From Candidatus Vicinibacter proximus (GTDB taxonomy: Bacteria > Bacteroidota > Bacteroidia > Chitinophagales > Saprospiraceae), in NCBI GenBank assembly GCA_016713905.1, contig JADJOE010000003.1, forward strand, positions 2,258,983-2,322,982: 64,000 bases of DNA, written 5' to 3'. Numbering within the stretch: the first letter of the stretch is position 1; each line of letters starts with the position of its first letter. The notes below the pieces were generated by a model. It searched no databases, was not told where the DNA came from, and was given only the letters and a program-made list of their open reading frames with translations. This document shows, one piece after another, positions 48,501-59,686 of this stretch. Both the position numbers and the translations under genes were made by a program.

Positions 48501-51500
48501 AGCTACTACGTTGTTAGAGTTGCTACCGTTGTTGGTTCCCAACAACTCAGCCATTCTGATCACTTTGAAGTAGATGTGAGGTTGACAGTTGTCAAATGAT
48601 CCTTCGTCAAATGATTCTGCGCAAACTTTTGCAAGATTTGATCCCGGTGTTTGATTTCCGTTGATGCTTACTGTGGTTACTGAACGACAGATAGCTTGTG
48701 GCGGAACACGGTCAACTACGTTCAACACAACTCTTTTCTTAGTTATGTTTCCGCAGCAATCGATTGCATTGATGTATCCGATTTGGATTCCTTCAGGCAT
48801 GTTTACCACAACATAACCAGAAGTCTCATCACCAAGAACAGTTCCTTGTTCAACTTCTACTGTATAATGTACTTCATTAGAACAGTTGTCTATGATCCAG
48901 GCTGGTGGAACTTCCCAACGGCCTACACATGCATAAGACTCCATGTTTACTCTTGCAGAATCCGGATAAAGAACTTGTGGTCCTTCAACATCTGTAACTT
49001 TAATGATTTGGTTATGACCACCTAATACGCTGGTACACCAGTCCATTACAGTCCATTGTCTCAATACTTTGTAACATCCTACTGGACCTGCATCACAACC
49101 AGGAGTTGCAAGGTTGAAAACAACATCTTTGTAAGTAACGCTTAAGTTAAAGCACTCAGCTCCACCTGGTTTTCCAGTTCCAATCCACATGATGTGGCGA
49201 TCTGGTCCCCAGCATAATGGGTTAGTCTGTGACCATTGTCTGTGTGATGGATAGTATACAGGATCAGGATTTGGATGTCCAAACCATGGGCTGTTTACAT
49301 CATCGATACAATTCCATCCCAATACTCTTGGCAATCTTCTGTTTGGATATTGGTCAGGTTGATTAGGATTAGCTAACCAGAATGCAGAGTCCAAAATATA
49401 TCCATCCACGCACTCAGGGAAATCTGCCATGTGTGGGGTAACGTTTTTGTTTCTGTCTATCTTCTCATCGCAAGCCAACATTGGAAGATCCAAGTTGTCA
49501 TAATTTCCTGGAACAGTAACTTCAAATAAGTCACCTAATCCTATCGTAATAGTCTGAACGCAAGTTCCCCTGTTTCCGGATCCATCCACTGCTGTCCAAG
49601 TTCTTAAAATTCTTCTTGAATAACCAAGTGCACAATTTCCTTGCGTGCTATTGTCTCTGTAAGAAAGATTTACACCTCCACAATTTTCAACTATAGATGG
49701 TGTTCCTGTATTAGCAGGAATTGGATTGATCGCACAAGAGAAAGTTCTGTCTGCTGGGCAGGTAAGGATTGGAGCCAATTTGTCTTCAACCGTTGCATGT
49801 CCCCAACAGCTGTTGCCGGTTTGAGGGTCACGTACAGTAAGTTTTAATTCCTTACCAATATCTGATCCATTGATTTGAACACCAGCAAGATTTGGATTGC
49901 GGTCGATTAAACCACCACCTGTCCAATATCTTGCTTCTACAATATAGTTATCATAACATGCATAAGGACCTCCTTCAAGGACCATATCTGCTCCAATAGT
50001 AGCAGAACAATTTTGATCAAGGCTTATTTGGATCTCATCGTTACAAGCTAAAGCTCTTGTTGGATTTGCATAAGCATTTACACAAACCTGAAACTCACAA
50101 GTAGCCACATTACCCACTGCATCTGTAGCTCTGTAGCAAATTCTCTGGCAACCAATAGGGAAAAAACATCCCGGGCCATAAGGTGCACCACATGTCTGGG
50201 TTATTGGCACTCTTGTAGATGAAGCTAAGTTATAACCAATAACACCAATCCAGTTAGCACCTCCAAATCCAAATGAACTATTGATGAAAGGCGCAGCGAA
50301 CTGTCCTCCCGTGTATGTAGCACCGTCAATAGGTGTATTGATGTTTGCATCACCCATTGCTCTACCGCCGCAACCTGAAAATAAGGAAGCATTGGTACCA
50401 CCGGTACCCGGAGCATGAATGTAAATACCTCTTCTCTCACCTGCAGCCATGGTTAAGCAACCTACAACAGTAGTTTCGGTTTCAATTGGCTCACATCTTT
50501 TGATGGTATCTGAGCGAGTACCTGTAAGGAGATTGAAACTGTCTATAGTATTGGTAAACTGTCCACCAAACCTAGGAGTTCTGGTAGCGCACTGGGTCCA
50601 GGCACCAGGCGTAGCTTGTACTGGCACGTGACTACCCGGAGCAGTTGTATAATAGATTGTGTGGGGAACATTAGCAAAAGCTCTTTCGCCCAACAACTGG
50701 AGATTCAAAATGCTTCCTGAAGTGTTGATCAAGTCAAACATCACACCCCAGCTTGCAGCTCCACCGGTGATGGACCAGTAAGATGCAGGTGGTAAACAAA
50801 CCGTAGCCGTGCTTCTGTTTCCGAAATAAGCACCAGCAGGGCAATTATCCATTGCCATAAACATAGGTGCATTCCATGCCACTTCACATTCTCCGGGACC
50901 AGCATTTAAGTTAACCAAACCACCCTTAGGGCAGTCAGGTGTAAAAACAGGAGGTTGCAAATCTAAAACTGTCACTGTAAAAGTTACTACTGTAAATCCA
51001 GAAGTTGCAGTAACGGTAGTAGTTCTTCCTGCAGGAAAAAATGAACCAGAAGGAGGAACCACATTCACAGCCCCACAACCTGTTGAGGCACCAACGTTAA
51101 AAAAAACATTTGCACCACAAACGCCAGGATTTGAATTAACCGTGATGTTGGCAGGAGCAGTTAATGTACAACCTGCTGGTGGGCTAAATTCAATACATTG
51201 ACCCTGACTGAGGATACCCTGATTGAATCCTAACTGAAGAACTGAAGTTCCTGCAGGACCGGCAATACCTACCGTTGCCCCGGAACCGTTTCCGTTATTT
51301 AGGTCAAGATATCTAAATTGAATTCTGTTGGTTGTTTCAAACAACACAACTTCGAAATCCACCGGATCAGATCCTCCAAAGAAAGGTTTATTCCATTGGA
51401 TGATAAACCTTCTGTTAGGCGCAGTTCCCATGGATTGAGTATAAACTCCGGGAGCACCGTTTAAGTCATCCCAAAATGGAAAAATACCATTATTTCCAAT

Positions 51501-51797
51501 AGCTAAAGCCAGGTTAGTAAATGGTGCACCTGCAATATTTGTGCCAGGGAAAGTTAGAAATCCATTGGTTGCTACGTTTACGGTAGTTTGATTTACACCG
51601 TAAAAAGTAAATGTCCAAGGAAGCGCAATAGTAGTCAGGTTGTCGTCTCCTGCGGAGTTGGCAACAAAAGTACCTGACGTCAATATATTTTCGTAGGCAC
51701 TGTTACATGCCGCTGAGGTGTATTGTGCCTGTATGTTGTTCACAAACAAGGCTAATACAATTACACTCAGATAATTTGTAATTGTTTTGATTTTCAT
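45504..51797 (-). CDS. Giant HYR/dockerin/cohesin-like T9SS type A surface protein 1
   Basis: About 2097 residues from ATG 51797 (MKIKTITNYLSVIVLALFVNNIQAQ, signal peptide). The N-terminal head (about 26-250) looks nidogen-like (TNGFLTFPG, FPFWDDLNG, VLFETTNRIQFRY), followed by an HYR domain. From about residue 540 starts a cysteine-rich stalk of HYR-type repeats (DKLAPILTCPAD, DRVPPQAIC, DQDRPVVTC). Near the end come a dockerin-like pair (about 1746-1810, NGVSTQDIVKI and DVNNSGSVTAADM), a cohesin-like domain (1869-1990) and a type A sorting domain (2012-2097, ELYQNEPNPF to RMLVVE). Probably a surface adhesin. The stalk and tail are nearly identical to giant gene 2. Confidence 0.9.
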   Translation of the reverse strand: MKIKTITNYLSVIVLALFVNNIQAQYTSAACNSAYENILTSGTFVANSAGDDNLTTIALPWTFTFYGVNQTTVNVATNGFLTFPGTNIAGAPFTNLALAIGNNGIFPFWDDLNGAPGVYTQSMGTAPNRRFIIQWNKPFFGGSDPVDFEVVLFETTNRIQFRYLDLNNGNGSGATVGIAGPAGTSVLQLGFNQGILSQGQCIEFSPPAGCTLTAPANITVNSNPGVCGANVFFNVGASTGCGAVNVVPPSGSFFPAGRTTTVTATSGFTVVTFTVTVLDLQPPVFTPDCPKGGLVNLNAGPGECEVAWNAPMFMAMDNCPAGAYFGNRSTATVCLPPASYWSITGGAASWGVMFDLINTSGSILNLQLLGERAFANVPHTIYYTTAPGSHVPVQATPGAWTQCATRTPRFGGQFTNTIDSFNLLTGTRSDTIKRCEPIETETTVVGCLTMAAGERRGIYIHAPGTGGTNASLFSGCGGRAMGDANINTPIDGATYTGGQFAAPFINSSFGFGGANWIGVIGYNLASSTRVPITQTCGAPYGPGCFFPIGCQRICYRATDAVGNVATCEFQVCVNAYANPTRALACNDEIQISLDQNCSATIGADMVLEGGPYACYDNYIVEARYWTGGGLIDRNPNLAGVQINGSDIGKELKLTVRDPQTGNSCWGHATVEDKLAPILTCPADRTFSCAINPIPANTGTPSIVENCGGVNLSYRDNSTQGNCALGYSRRILRTWTAVDGSGNRGTCVQTITIGLGDLFEVTVPGNYDNLDLPMLACDEKIDRNKNVTPHMADFPECVDGYILDSAFWLANPNQPDQYPNRRLPRVLGWNCIDDVNSPWFGHPNPDPVYYPSHRQWSQTNPLCWGPDRHIMWIGTGKPGGAECFNLSVTYKDVVFNLATPGCDAGPVGCYKVLRQWTVMDWCTSVLGGHNQIIKVTDVEGPQVLYPDSARVNMESYACVGRWEVPPAWIIDNCSNEVHYTVEVEQGTVLGDETSGYVVVNMPEGIQIGYINAIDCCGNITKKRVVLNVVDRVPPQAICRSVTTVSINGNQTPGSNLAKVCAESFDEGSFDNCQPHIYFKVIRMAELLGTNNGSNSNNVVACNGVNGDDNSILAGNQVYFDDCTYFCCADVGTKVMVVLRVFDVDPGPGPVTPIRMTSTSSVLNGRFSDCMIEVEVQNKSVPTVVAPPNIVVSCWFWFDITKLTDPNDATFGRVVTNLSDRKKVVTKDLVCYKFCERNDYTGYPGYVQTNAVPKPAPNQACEYYYQYFDTAHWDRKYELVWGFDGYVLSGCGSNPTITVNDLRECGQGVIQRIVSTQGPNNINVTAIQTIWFVDCDPFYVDDVTCNDPRYTDLMWPNGVCTQTPVTIDGCGADISPDNPQLGRPQVINNADDNCALLSIEYFDEIFNIEPDACFKVLRRWVVIDWCQYDPFIDPNFGRWEALQVIKVRDQDRPVVTCNVGPCEPAVIDPALGICVGHISLTADATDNCSPLDWLFWEYKIDAFNDGKGVHGGYDFRVGTLTRKQYAAGDTVEYSHNPFADDDHNPFDASGTYPIGIHKIKWFVEDGCGNVGVCESLFEIKDCKAPTPYCLTGVITVPMPASGCVEIWAKDLDHGSYDNCTAKENLKFYFDGDDTKTFINVCCADFVAQGQNDELRIEVEMWVEDEEGNKDYCKTVVIVQDNQDICPNTGSFGKITGNLKTEGGDVANPVDMQLYNNGNMMAQRVGSPYSFGDLKLNVNYMVSPNRNDEHSNGVSTQDIVKIQKHILGQSPLNSPYKLIAADVNNSGSVTAADMSELRKLILGLTNEFSKVKSWTFVPSSYVFPDKNNPWNAPRTSSLMLDNNKVVDFVAVKMGDVTNDATASNASRTQSRTNGVLNIEVDEKSVVAGESYKVSFKSSDFNNISGYQFTLKYDKSSLIFEGIEGGVLKATEANFGTNRLNEGIITTSWNSNKGESFGKDAELFTLVFKATRNGKVSQMFAITSDVTKAQAYNASEEVKEVKMGVRTDRGVVEGGVFELYQNEPNPFSKETVVRYRLPEASAVKLTVYDVTGKVVRVYELKGQKGLNSYQISKGDLNATGLLYYQLDATNHTATKRMLVVE

Positions 51798-51822
51798 GAG
51801 ATAATGAGTATGGGATGAAGAA

Positions 51823-52260
51823 TTATTGCTTGATAACAGCAACTAATGATTGGTATTCCGGAGTATTCAGTACTGCCTTGATAGTACCATCAACATCCAA
51901 AGCATTTCCGTTCTTTTTAACCAGATTAGCATAATAGTTCACATCAATGTTGCTGATCAATACAGAATAGGTATCCATATTGACATCGGGACGATTAGTC
52001 AAAGCATCAATCATCCTTTTGTACAAACTTACAGTAATCATCTGTTGGGAACCCGGGCCAGCTTGTTTCGCCTGGGGCAAAAGTAAATCGTGTGCTGCCT
52101 GCAAATCATTTATTGCGGTATTGGCAGATTTTAGAGATGGAAGGTTATATGCCTGGGCTGTAATTTGGTTTTCACCAAGAAAAGCAGCACCAAACAAAAA
52201 CACAGTCAAAATAGCTAATTTCGAAACGAATCCTGACAAAGAAAATTTCGTTTTTTTCAT
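51823..52260 (-). CDS. Small secreted protein preceding giant gene 1
   Basis: A 145-residue protein with signal peptide (cleavage near ITAQ-36). The mature part is predicted helical (SLKSANTAINDLQAAHDLLL, TVSLYKRMIDALTNRPDVN) and ends TPEYQSLVAVIKQ. Clearly paralogous to the protein at 59687 (PEYQSLIRIIKN ending, same length). No known domain. It is 25 bp upstream of giant gene 1 and starts in the same context (ATCTCATGAA). A chaperone, anchor or partner of the giant protein is plausible by synteny only. Confidence 0.7.
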   Translation of the reverse strand: MKKTKFSLSGFVSKLAILTVFLFGAAFLGENQITAQAYNLPSLKSANTAINDLQAAHDLLLPQAKQAGPGSQQMITVSLYKRMIDALTNRPDVNMDTYSVLISNIDVNYYANLVKKNGNALDVDGTIKAVLNTPEYQSLVAVIKQ

Positions 52261-52675
52261 GAGATTTAGTTTTGGTTTATGTTAATAATATATTATAATT
52301 CAATATTTTACACTTAATCACTCAAATAAATGAGCGAGACTTTTTATAATAATTACCAAACACAAAAACCCAAAACCAAAATACACATTGTATGATGGAC
52401 AACAGTAGAATCTCCTAAAATCAGGAATTCACTGAATTTTTCACTAATAATCGACTTAAATTTCTTTTGGATGCTTCGTCCGAGAGGAATGAAAGTCTTG
52501 AGTTTGGTAAATATCAAAAGGATCCTATTTCTAGGACACCAGTCAGGATCAAAGGTACAAATGCATTATCTCTGGTAAATACCTACAAATAAGTATTTAT
52601 AATATTAAATAAATATACCATTTGTTTTATTGTTGCACTGGCTTCAGATTGAATAACATGCTCAATCTATTCCAT
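52261..52675 (-). promoter_or_regulatory. Upstream region of operon 1 with conserved 75-bp element (52445-52520)
   Basis: The 415-bp spacer holds an element also present at 60321-60393. On the plus strand both read TAATAAT, GACTTAA, then TGGATGCTTCGTCC, a GAGG, and GAGTTTGGTAAAT, with intervening bases changed. It lies about 185-260 bp upstream of the first gene in both operons. GGACG-AAG-CATCC could form a small stem. Promoter activator site or 5' leader element; the rest of the spacer is AT-rich without further features. Confidence 0.5.
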
Positions 52676-52778
52676 AAAAAAAGCCCCTCATTTCGCTCTC
52701 CTTGCAGAGAGTTGATGAGAGGCCATCCCAAAAACCGATTTTACTTAGACAGGAGACCTCCTCTATTTCTAGAGGAGG
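52676..52778 (-). terminator. Double terminator hairpin after giant gene 2
   Basis: Near-identical to 45357-45459: first stem 52757-52778, second stem 52683-52723 ending in seven U at 52676-52682 on the minus strand. Confidence 0.8.
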
Positions 52779-52822
52779 CACCTGCTTTGTCTTATCGTCT
52801 CATGAAGACTTTAGTCAGTTGA

Positions 52823-55800
52823 TTACTCAACTACTAACATCCTCTTTGTTGCGGTGTGGTTTGTTGCATCCAACTGATAGTACAACAGTCCTGTAGCATT
52901 CAAATCGCCTTTGCTGATCTGGTAGCTGTTCAAGCCTTTTTTGTCCTTTCAATTCGTATACTCTTACTACTTTTCCAGTAACATCGTATACGGTCAGTTT
53001 TACTGCACTTGCTTCAGGTAAACGGTATCTTACTACAGTTTCTTTAGAGAATGGATTTGGCTCGTTTTGATACAACTCAAATACTCCACCTTCCACAACT
53101 CCTCTGTCGGTGCGTACACCCATTTTTACCTCTTTCACTTCTTCTGATGCATTGTAAGCTTGTGCTTTGGTCACATCACTTGTGATTGCAAACATCTGGC
53201 TTACTTTTCCATTTCTGGTTGCTTTGAATACCAAGGTAAACAATTCTGCATCTTTTCCGAAGCTTTCTCCCTTGTTAGAGTTCCAGCTCGTTGTGATGAT
53301 TCCTTCGTTTAATCTGTTGGTTCCAAAGTTTGCTTCTGTTGCTTTCAACACGCCTCCTTCAATTCCTTCGAAGATCAAGCTTGACTTGTCATACTTCAAG
53401 GTGAACTGGTAACCGCTGATGTTGTTGAAATCGCTTGACTTGAAGCTTACTTTGTAGCTTTCTCCAGCTACTACGCTCTTCTCATCCACTTCAATATTCA
53501 ACACGCCATTGGTTCTGCTTTGTGTTCTGCTTGCATTGCTTGCAGTTGCATCATTGGTAACATCTCCCATTTTAACCGCTACAAAGTCTACTACTTTGTT
53601 GTTGTCAAGCATCAAGCTACTTGTTCTTGGTGCATTCCATGGGTTGTTTTTATCAGGGAAATCATAACCGCTTGGTACAAATGTCCAGGATTTTACTTTG
53701 CTGAACTCATTGGTCAAACCAAGGATCAACTTACGTAATTCTGACATATCCGCTGCTGTTACACTTCCGCTGTTGTTTACGTCTGCTGCAATCAATTTGT
53801 ATGGGCTATTCAATGGGGACTGACCTAAGATATGTTTTTGAATCTTAACAATATCTTGTGTAGATACTCCATTGCTGTGCTCATCGTTTCTGTTTGGACT
53901 AACCATGTAGTTTACATTTAACTTCAGATCTCCGAAGCTGTATGGGCTTCCTACTCTCTGTGCCATCATGTTGCCATTGTTGTACAATTGCATGTCTACT
54001 GGGTTCGCTACATCGCCACCTTCTGTCTTCAGATTTCCGGTGATTTTTCCGAATGATCCTGTGTTAGGACAGATGTCTTGATTGTCTTGTACAATTACTA
54101 CTGTCTTGCAATAATCTTTGTTTCCTTCTTCGTCTTCTACCCACATTTCAACTTCGATTCTTAACTCATCGTTTTGTCCCTGAGCTACGAAATCTGCACA
54201 ACATACGTTGATGAATGTTTTGGTATCGTCTCCGTCAAAGTAGAACTTCAAGTTCTCTTTTGCAGTACAGTTGTCATAACTTCCGTGATCAAGATCTTTT
54301 GCCCAGATCTCAACACAACCAGATGCCGGCATAGGTACTGTGATTACTCCGGTCAAGCAGTATGGTGTTGGTGCTTTGCAGTCTTTGATTTCAAATAAGC
54401 TTTCGCATACACCTACGTTTCCGCAACCATCTTCTACAAACCATTTGATTTTGTGGATACCTATCGGATAAGTTCCGCTTGCATCGAATGGATTGTGATC
54501 GTCATCTGCAAATGGATTGTGGCTGTATTCAACAGTGTCTCCAGCTGCATATTGTTTTCTGGTCAAGGTTCCTACTCGGAAGTCATAGCCTCCGTGTACT
54601 CCTTTTCCATCATTGAACGCGTCAATTTTGTATTCCCAGAACAACCAATCCAATGGGCTACAGTTGTCTGTTGCATCTGCTGTAAGTGAAATGTGTCCAA
54701 CACAGATTCCCAATGCTGGGTCTATCACTGCCGGCTCACATGGACCTACGTTGCATGTTACTACAGGTCTGTCCTGATCTCTTACTTTGATCACTTGTAA
54801 TGCCTCCCATCTTCCAAAGTTTGGATCGATGAATGGATCGTACTGACACCAGTCAATTACTACCCATCTTCTCAATACTTTGAAACATGCATCCGGCTCT
54901 ATGTTGAAGATCTCATCGAAATATTCAATAGACAATAATGCACAGTTGTCGTCTGCATTGTTGATTACCTGTGGTCTTCCTAATTGTGGATTGTCAGGGC
55001 TAATGTCTGCGCCACATCCGTCGATCGTTACCGGTGTCTGTGTACATACCCCATTTGGCCACATTAAGTCTGTATATCTTGGATCGTTACAAGTTACATC
55101 GTCCACATAGAATGGATCGCAGTCTACAAACCAGATGGTCTGGATTGCAGTCACGTTGATGTTGTTTGGTCCTTGACTGGATACAATCCTTTGGATCACT
55201 CCTTGTCCGCATTCTCTAAGGTCATTGACAGTGATGGTTGCAGGCGATCCACATCCGCTTAACACATATCCGTCAAATCCCCATACTAATTCATATTTTC
55301 TGTCCCAATGTGCTGTGTCGAAATACTGATAGTAGTATTCGCATGCTTGATTTGGTGCAGGTTTTGGTACTGCGTTAGTCTGTACATATCCAGGATATCC
55401 TGTATAGTCGTTTCTTTCGCAGAATTTGTAACATACTAAGTCTTTTGTTACTACTTTCTTTCTGTCAGAAAGGTCAGTTACTACTCTACCGAAAGTTGCA
55501 TCGTTAGGATCTGTAAGTTTGGTAATGTCAAACCAGAACCAGCAGCTTACTACGATATTTGGTGGTGCTACTACTGTAGGTACACTCTTGTTTTGTACTT
55601 CCACCTCAATCATACAATCGCTGAATCTTCCGTTCAATGGACTTGTGGTACTGGTCATTCTGATTGGTGTAACCGGGCCCGGGCCTGGATCCACATCAAA
55701 TACCCTCAACACAACCATTACTTTGGTTCCTACATCTGCACAGCAGAAATAAGTACAATCGTCAAAATAAACCTGATTTCCAGCTAAGATGCTGTTGTCA

Positions 55801-58800
55801 TCTCCGTTTACTCCGTTACATGCTACCACGTTGTTAGAGTTGCTACCGTTGTTGGTTCCCAACAACTCAGCCATTCTGATCACTTTGAAGTAGATGTGAG
55901 GTTGACAGTTGTCAAATGATCCTTCGTCAAATGACTCTGCACATACTTTTGCAAGATTTGATCCCGGTGTTTGGTTACCGTTGATGCTTACTGTGGTTAT
56001 GGAACGACAGATAGCTTGTGGTGGAACCCGGTCAACTACGTTCAACACTACTCTTTTCTTAGTTATGTTTCCACAACAATCTGTTGCTATTATGTAACCG
56101 GTTTGAATTCCTTCAGGCATGTTTACAACAACATAACCAGAAGTCTCATCACCAAGAACTATTCCTTGTTCAACTTGAACTGAATAATGTACTTCATTAG
56201 AACAGTTGTCTATGATCCAGGCTGGCGGAACTTCCCAACGGCCGATACATGCATAAGACTCCATGTTTACTCTTGCAGAATCCGGATAAAGAACTTGCGG
56301 TCCTTCAGAATCTGCAACTTTTATTACTTGATTATGACCACCAACGATACTGGTACACCAGTCCATTACGGTCCATTGACGTAAAACTTTGTAACAGCCA
56401 ATTGGTCCCGCATCGCAACCTGGGGTTGCAAGATCAATTACAACATCCTTATAAGATACAGCTAGGTTAAAGCACTCAGCTCCACCCGGTCTTCCTGTTC
56501 CAATCCACATGATGTGGCGATCTGGTCCCCAACATAACGGGTTAGTCTGTGACCACTGTCTGTGTGATGGATAGTATACAGGATCAGGATTTGGATGTCC
56601 AAACCATGGGCTGTTTACATCATCGATACAATTCCATCCCAATACTCTTGGCAATCTTCTGTTTGGATATTGGTCAGGTTGATTAGGATTAGCTAACCAG
56701 AATGCAGAGTCCAAAATATATCCATCCACGCACTCAGGGAAATCTGCCATGTGTGGGGTAACGTTTTTGTTTCTGTCTATCTTCTCATCGCAAGCCAACA
56801 TTGGTTGGTCAAAGTTGTCATAATTTGGTGGAACAGTAACTTCAAATAAGTCACCTAATCCTATCGTAATAGTCTGAACACAAGTTCCCCTGTTTCCGGA
56901 TCCATCCACTGCTGTCCAAGTTCTTAAAATTCTTCTTGAATAACCAAGTGCACAATTTCCTTGCGTGCTATTGTCTCTGTAAGAAAGATTTACACCTCCA
57001 CAATTTTCAACTATAGATGGTGTTCCTGTATTAGCAGGAATTGGATCAATCGCACAGGAGAAAGTTCTATCTGCTGGGCAGGTAAGGATTGGAGCCAATT
57101 TGTCTTCAACTGTTGCATGTCCCCAACAGCTGTTGCCGGTTTGAGGGTCACGTACAGTAAGTTTTAATTCCTTACCAATATCTGATCCATTGATTTGAAC
57201 ACCAGCAAGATTTGGATTGCGGTCGATTAAACCACCACCTGTCCAATATCTTGCTTCTACAATATAGTTATCATAACATGCATAAGGACCTCCTTCAAGG
57301 ACCATATCTGCTGTAATAGTAGCCGAACAATTCTGATCCAAACTGATTTGGATTTCATCATTACAAGCCAAAGCTCTGGTTGGATTGGCGTAAGCATTTA
57401 CGCAAACATCAAATTCACAAGTCGCAACGTTTCCTGCTGCATCAGTGGCCCTATAACATAAACGAGTACATCCTATTGGGAAGAAGCATCCAGGACCATA
57501 AGGAGCACCACATGTTTGTACCACTGGAACCACACTGTTGGCAAACAAATATTCAAAATCACCATTAAACATCCTCACGGAAAAAGTACCGGCCACATTG
57601 AATGGCGTATTTGCTGCACCAAATTGACAACGACTGGCTCGTACGTCAATTCCGAGATTAGGGTCTCCCTGAATTGTATTTGAACAAGGTGCTGCCGGAT
57701 TTACATAAAAGAATGATCCTCCGTTTGGTGAATAGATTGCAATTCCTCTGGTCTCACCAGGGCCAATAATTGCATTACTTACAACCGTTGTGTCGAATAT
57801 AGTTTGCCCTTGGCAATTAATTCTGGAAACAATATTCTGCGTTCCAATGCCAAATTTTTCAAGCAATCTTGGGTTTCCCGGAGGAAAAACAGGTTGTCCA
57901 ACTTTAGCAGAATCTCCTGCAATCTGAGTCCATGCGGAAGCATTATTTGTTACCGGAATATAAGATCCGGGAGCATTGGTCATATAAATCCGGTACATAT
58001 TTCCGGAAGCGGTCCAAGGCATAAAGTGCAAAGCAGTTAATGCCATACTCCTTCCGCTGGTATTGATTACGTTAAATAGTAATCCAACAGAGAAACCGGC
58101 GGTACCGGCCAAACCATTGTTTGCAGCAAGTGTACAACCAACAGCACGTGTACTGGCACCAAAGAAACTATTACCCGGACAATTGTCCATGGCCATAAAA
58201 TTTGGTGCATCCCAGGATACTTCACATTCACCAGGTCCTGCATTCAAATTTACCCTATTGCCTTTAGGACACGCCGGTAAGAAAGTAGGTAACTCTGTAT
58301 CCAAGACAGTTATTTGTTGAGGACCTCCTACTGCGAATCGACAATCATTGGCTACAATCCAGTAAATATTATATACCCCTGCAGCAGGAAATACAATTCC
58401 CGGAGCGGTGCAAGCATTGCCAATTGTGAGGGGGCTGCATACAGTAGTTGCATCTACCAGGGTTGTTGAATACCTTATAGAACTCGCACAACTACTTATT
58501 CCAAGACAAGCCACTGGAGCTGGTGTACAAGTACCTGGCGCCATAGATATCGTAATCGGGGCAGGGATTGCTGGCAATGTTGGTGCAGTTGCCAGAACAA
58601 CTGACCATGATAACATAGGACCAGTATCACCGCCCACATCGTCATAAAAAATTAATTCCAATACGTCTCCAGGCTGAATGGTCATTGCTGCTAAAGTAGA
58701 AATATTTCCATTCGGATCAGTTGCGCACTGAGCAGAGTTAATTAAACCCTCAGGACGGAAAGTTCCGGTGAAAGGAGCAGTACCGGCAGAGACCAAAGGA

Positions 58801-59237
58801 CAACCTAAATTGTCGCAAAATTTTGTGTTGGTATAATTATCATTACCCGCACCATTGTCCGTACTTAGTTCAATAATTTGATCTGTAGTTCTGTTTCTAA
58901 GATAAAAATCTACATCTGAATCAAAGGTGTGGTTGAAATTCACATTCACACTGGAAATGATATAATTACCGCAAGTTCCATCGCCTAAGGGACGGGGAAG
59001 TGTTGCAGTGAATACCGTTCCTCCTGTCCATGCCACTCCAGGTGCGCCACCACCACTTGCATTGCTTTGTGGGACTACCGTACAACCGCCTGTACCAGTA
59101 TAAGGAATAATACTATTGCCTCCATTGTTTATGATATTTCCATTAACGGTAACCACCGGTTGTGCCTGGATTAGACCAGCAACAAACAGTAGGCAGATTA
59201 CCACCGACAATGAAGTTTTTGTAAATAATTGCTTCAT
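52823..59237 (-). CDS. Giant HYR/dockerin/cohesin-like T9SS surface protein 2, sorting signal out of frame
   Basis: About 2136 residues. Start 59237 (MKQLF) is preferred over 59246 because it has the ATCTCATGAA context of the neighbouring genes; signal peptide to about residue 26. The head contains a P-domain-like jelly roll (HTFDSDVDFYLRNRTTDQII, DNGAGNDNYTNTKFCD) and differs from giant 1. From about residue 590 the stalk, dockerin-like, cohesin-like and sorting modules match giant 1. A T6 run (52937-52942) replaces T5, so the last 40 residues read QKRLEQLPDQQRRFECY and stop at 52827; removing one T restores the normal tail, ending at 52823. As written, the T9SS signal is lost. Confidence 0.88.
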
Positions 59238-59271
59238 GAGATTCATTTTTTTATTGTTCTTGAAAGGGATT

Positions 59272-59652
59272 TTAAAGCTTAAGTCTATTTAGGATGTGGG
59301 CAAAATCACCCGTCCAACTCTTAGACTTGTACAATTGGAAAGCCTCTGTGTCTGTTATTCTATCCCACTTTACCGAAGTATTCAGAAATGCGGAGGTTAG
59401 TGCATATTCTGTAGTTGGTTTAATCTGGGTAGGCTCATTTAAAAAGTCAAGAATAGACATGTACAAATCCAATCTTCTCTCATTCATGGGAGTTGGATTT
59501 GATTTGTATGCTTCTCCAGCAAATTCTAATTCTTCTCTGACTATCGTTTGAGCAGTCAAATTGTCTTTAAGGGCTGGGAATACGCTTTGGGATTTTGCTG
59601 TCAAACTGATCAAAGCGAAAATTGCCAGAAAAAAAAGCTTGGTAATCTTCAT
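59272..59652 (-). CDS. Small secreted protein, second gene of operon 2
   Basis: A 126-residue protein with signal peptide (MKITKLFFLAIFALISLTAKSQ). The mature part is helical (TIVREELEFAGEAYKSNPTP, NERRLDLYMSILDFLNEP) and ends FAHILNRLKL. It resembles the 145-residue small proteins in layout but is only distantly similar. It has no counterpart in operon 1, where a single small gene precedes the giant. 34 bp separate it from each neighbour. Confidence 0.65.
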   Translation of the reverse strand: MKITKLFFLAIFALISLTAKSQSVFPALKDNLTAQTIVREELEFAGEAYKSNPTPMNERRLDLYMSILDFLNEPTQIKPTTEYALTSAFLNTSVKWDRITDTEAFQLYKSKSWTGDFAHILNRLKL

Positions 59653-59686
59653 AAGGATTGATTTAATTAATTTAATGATTGTGAGA

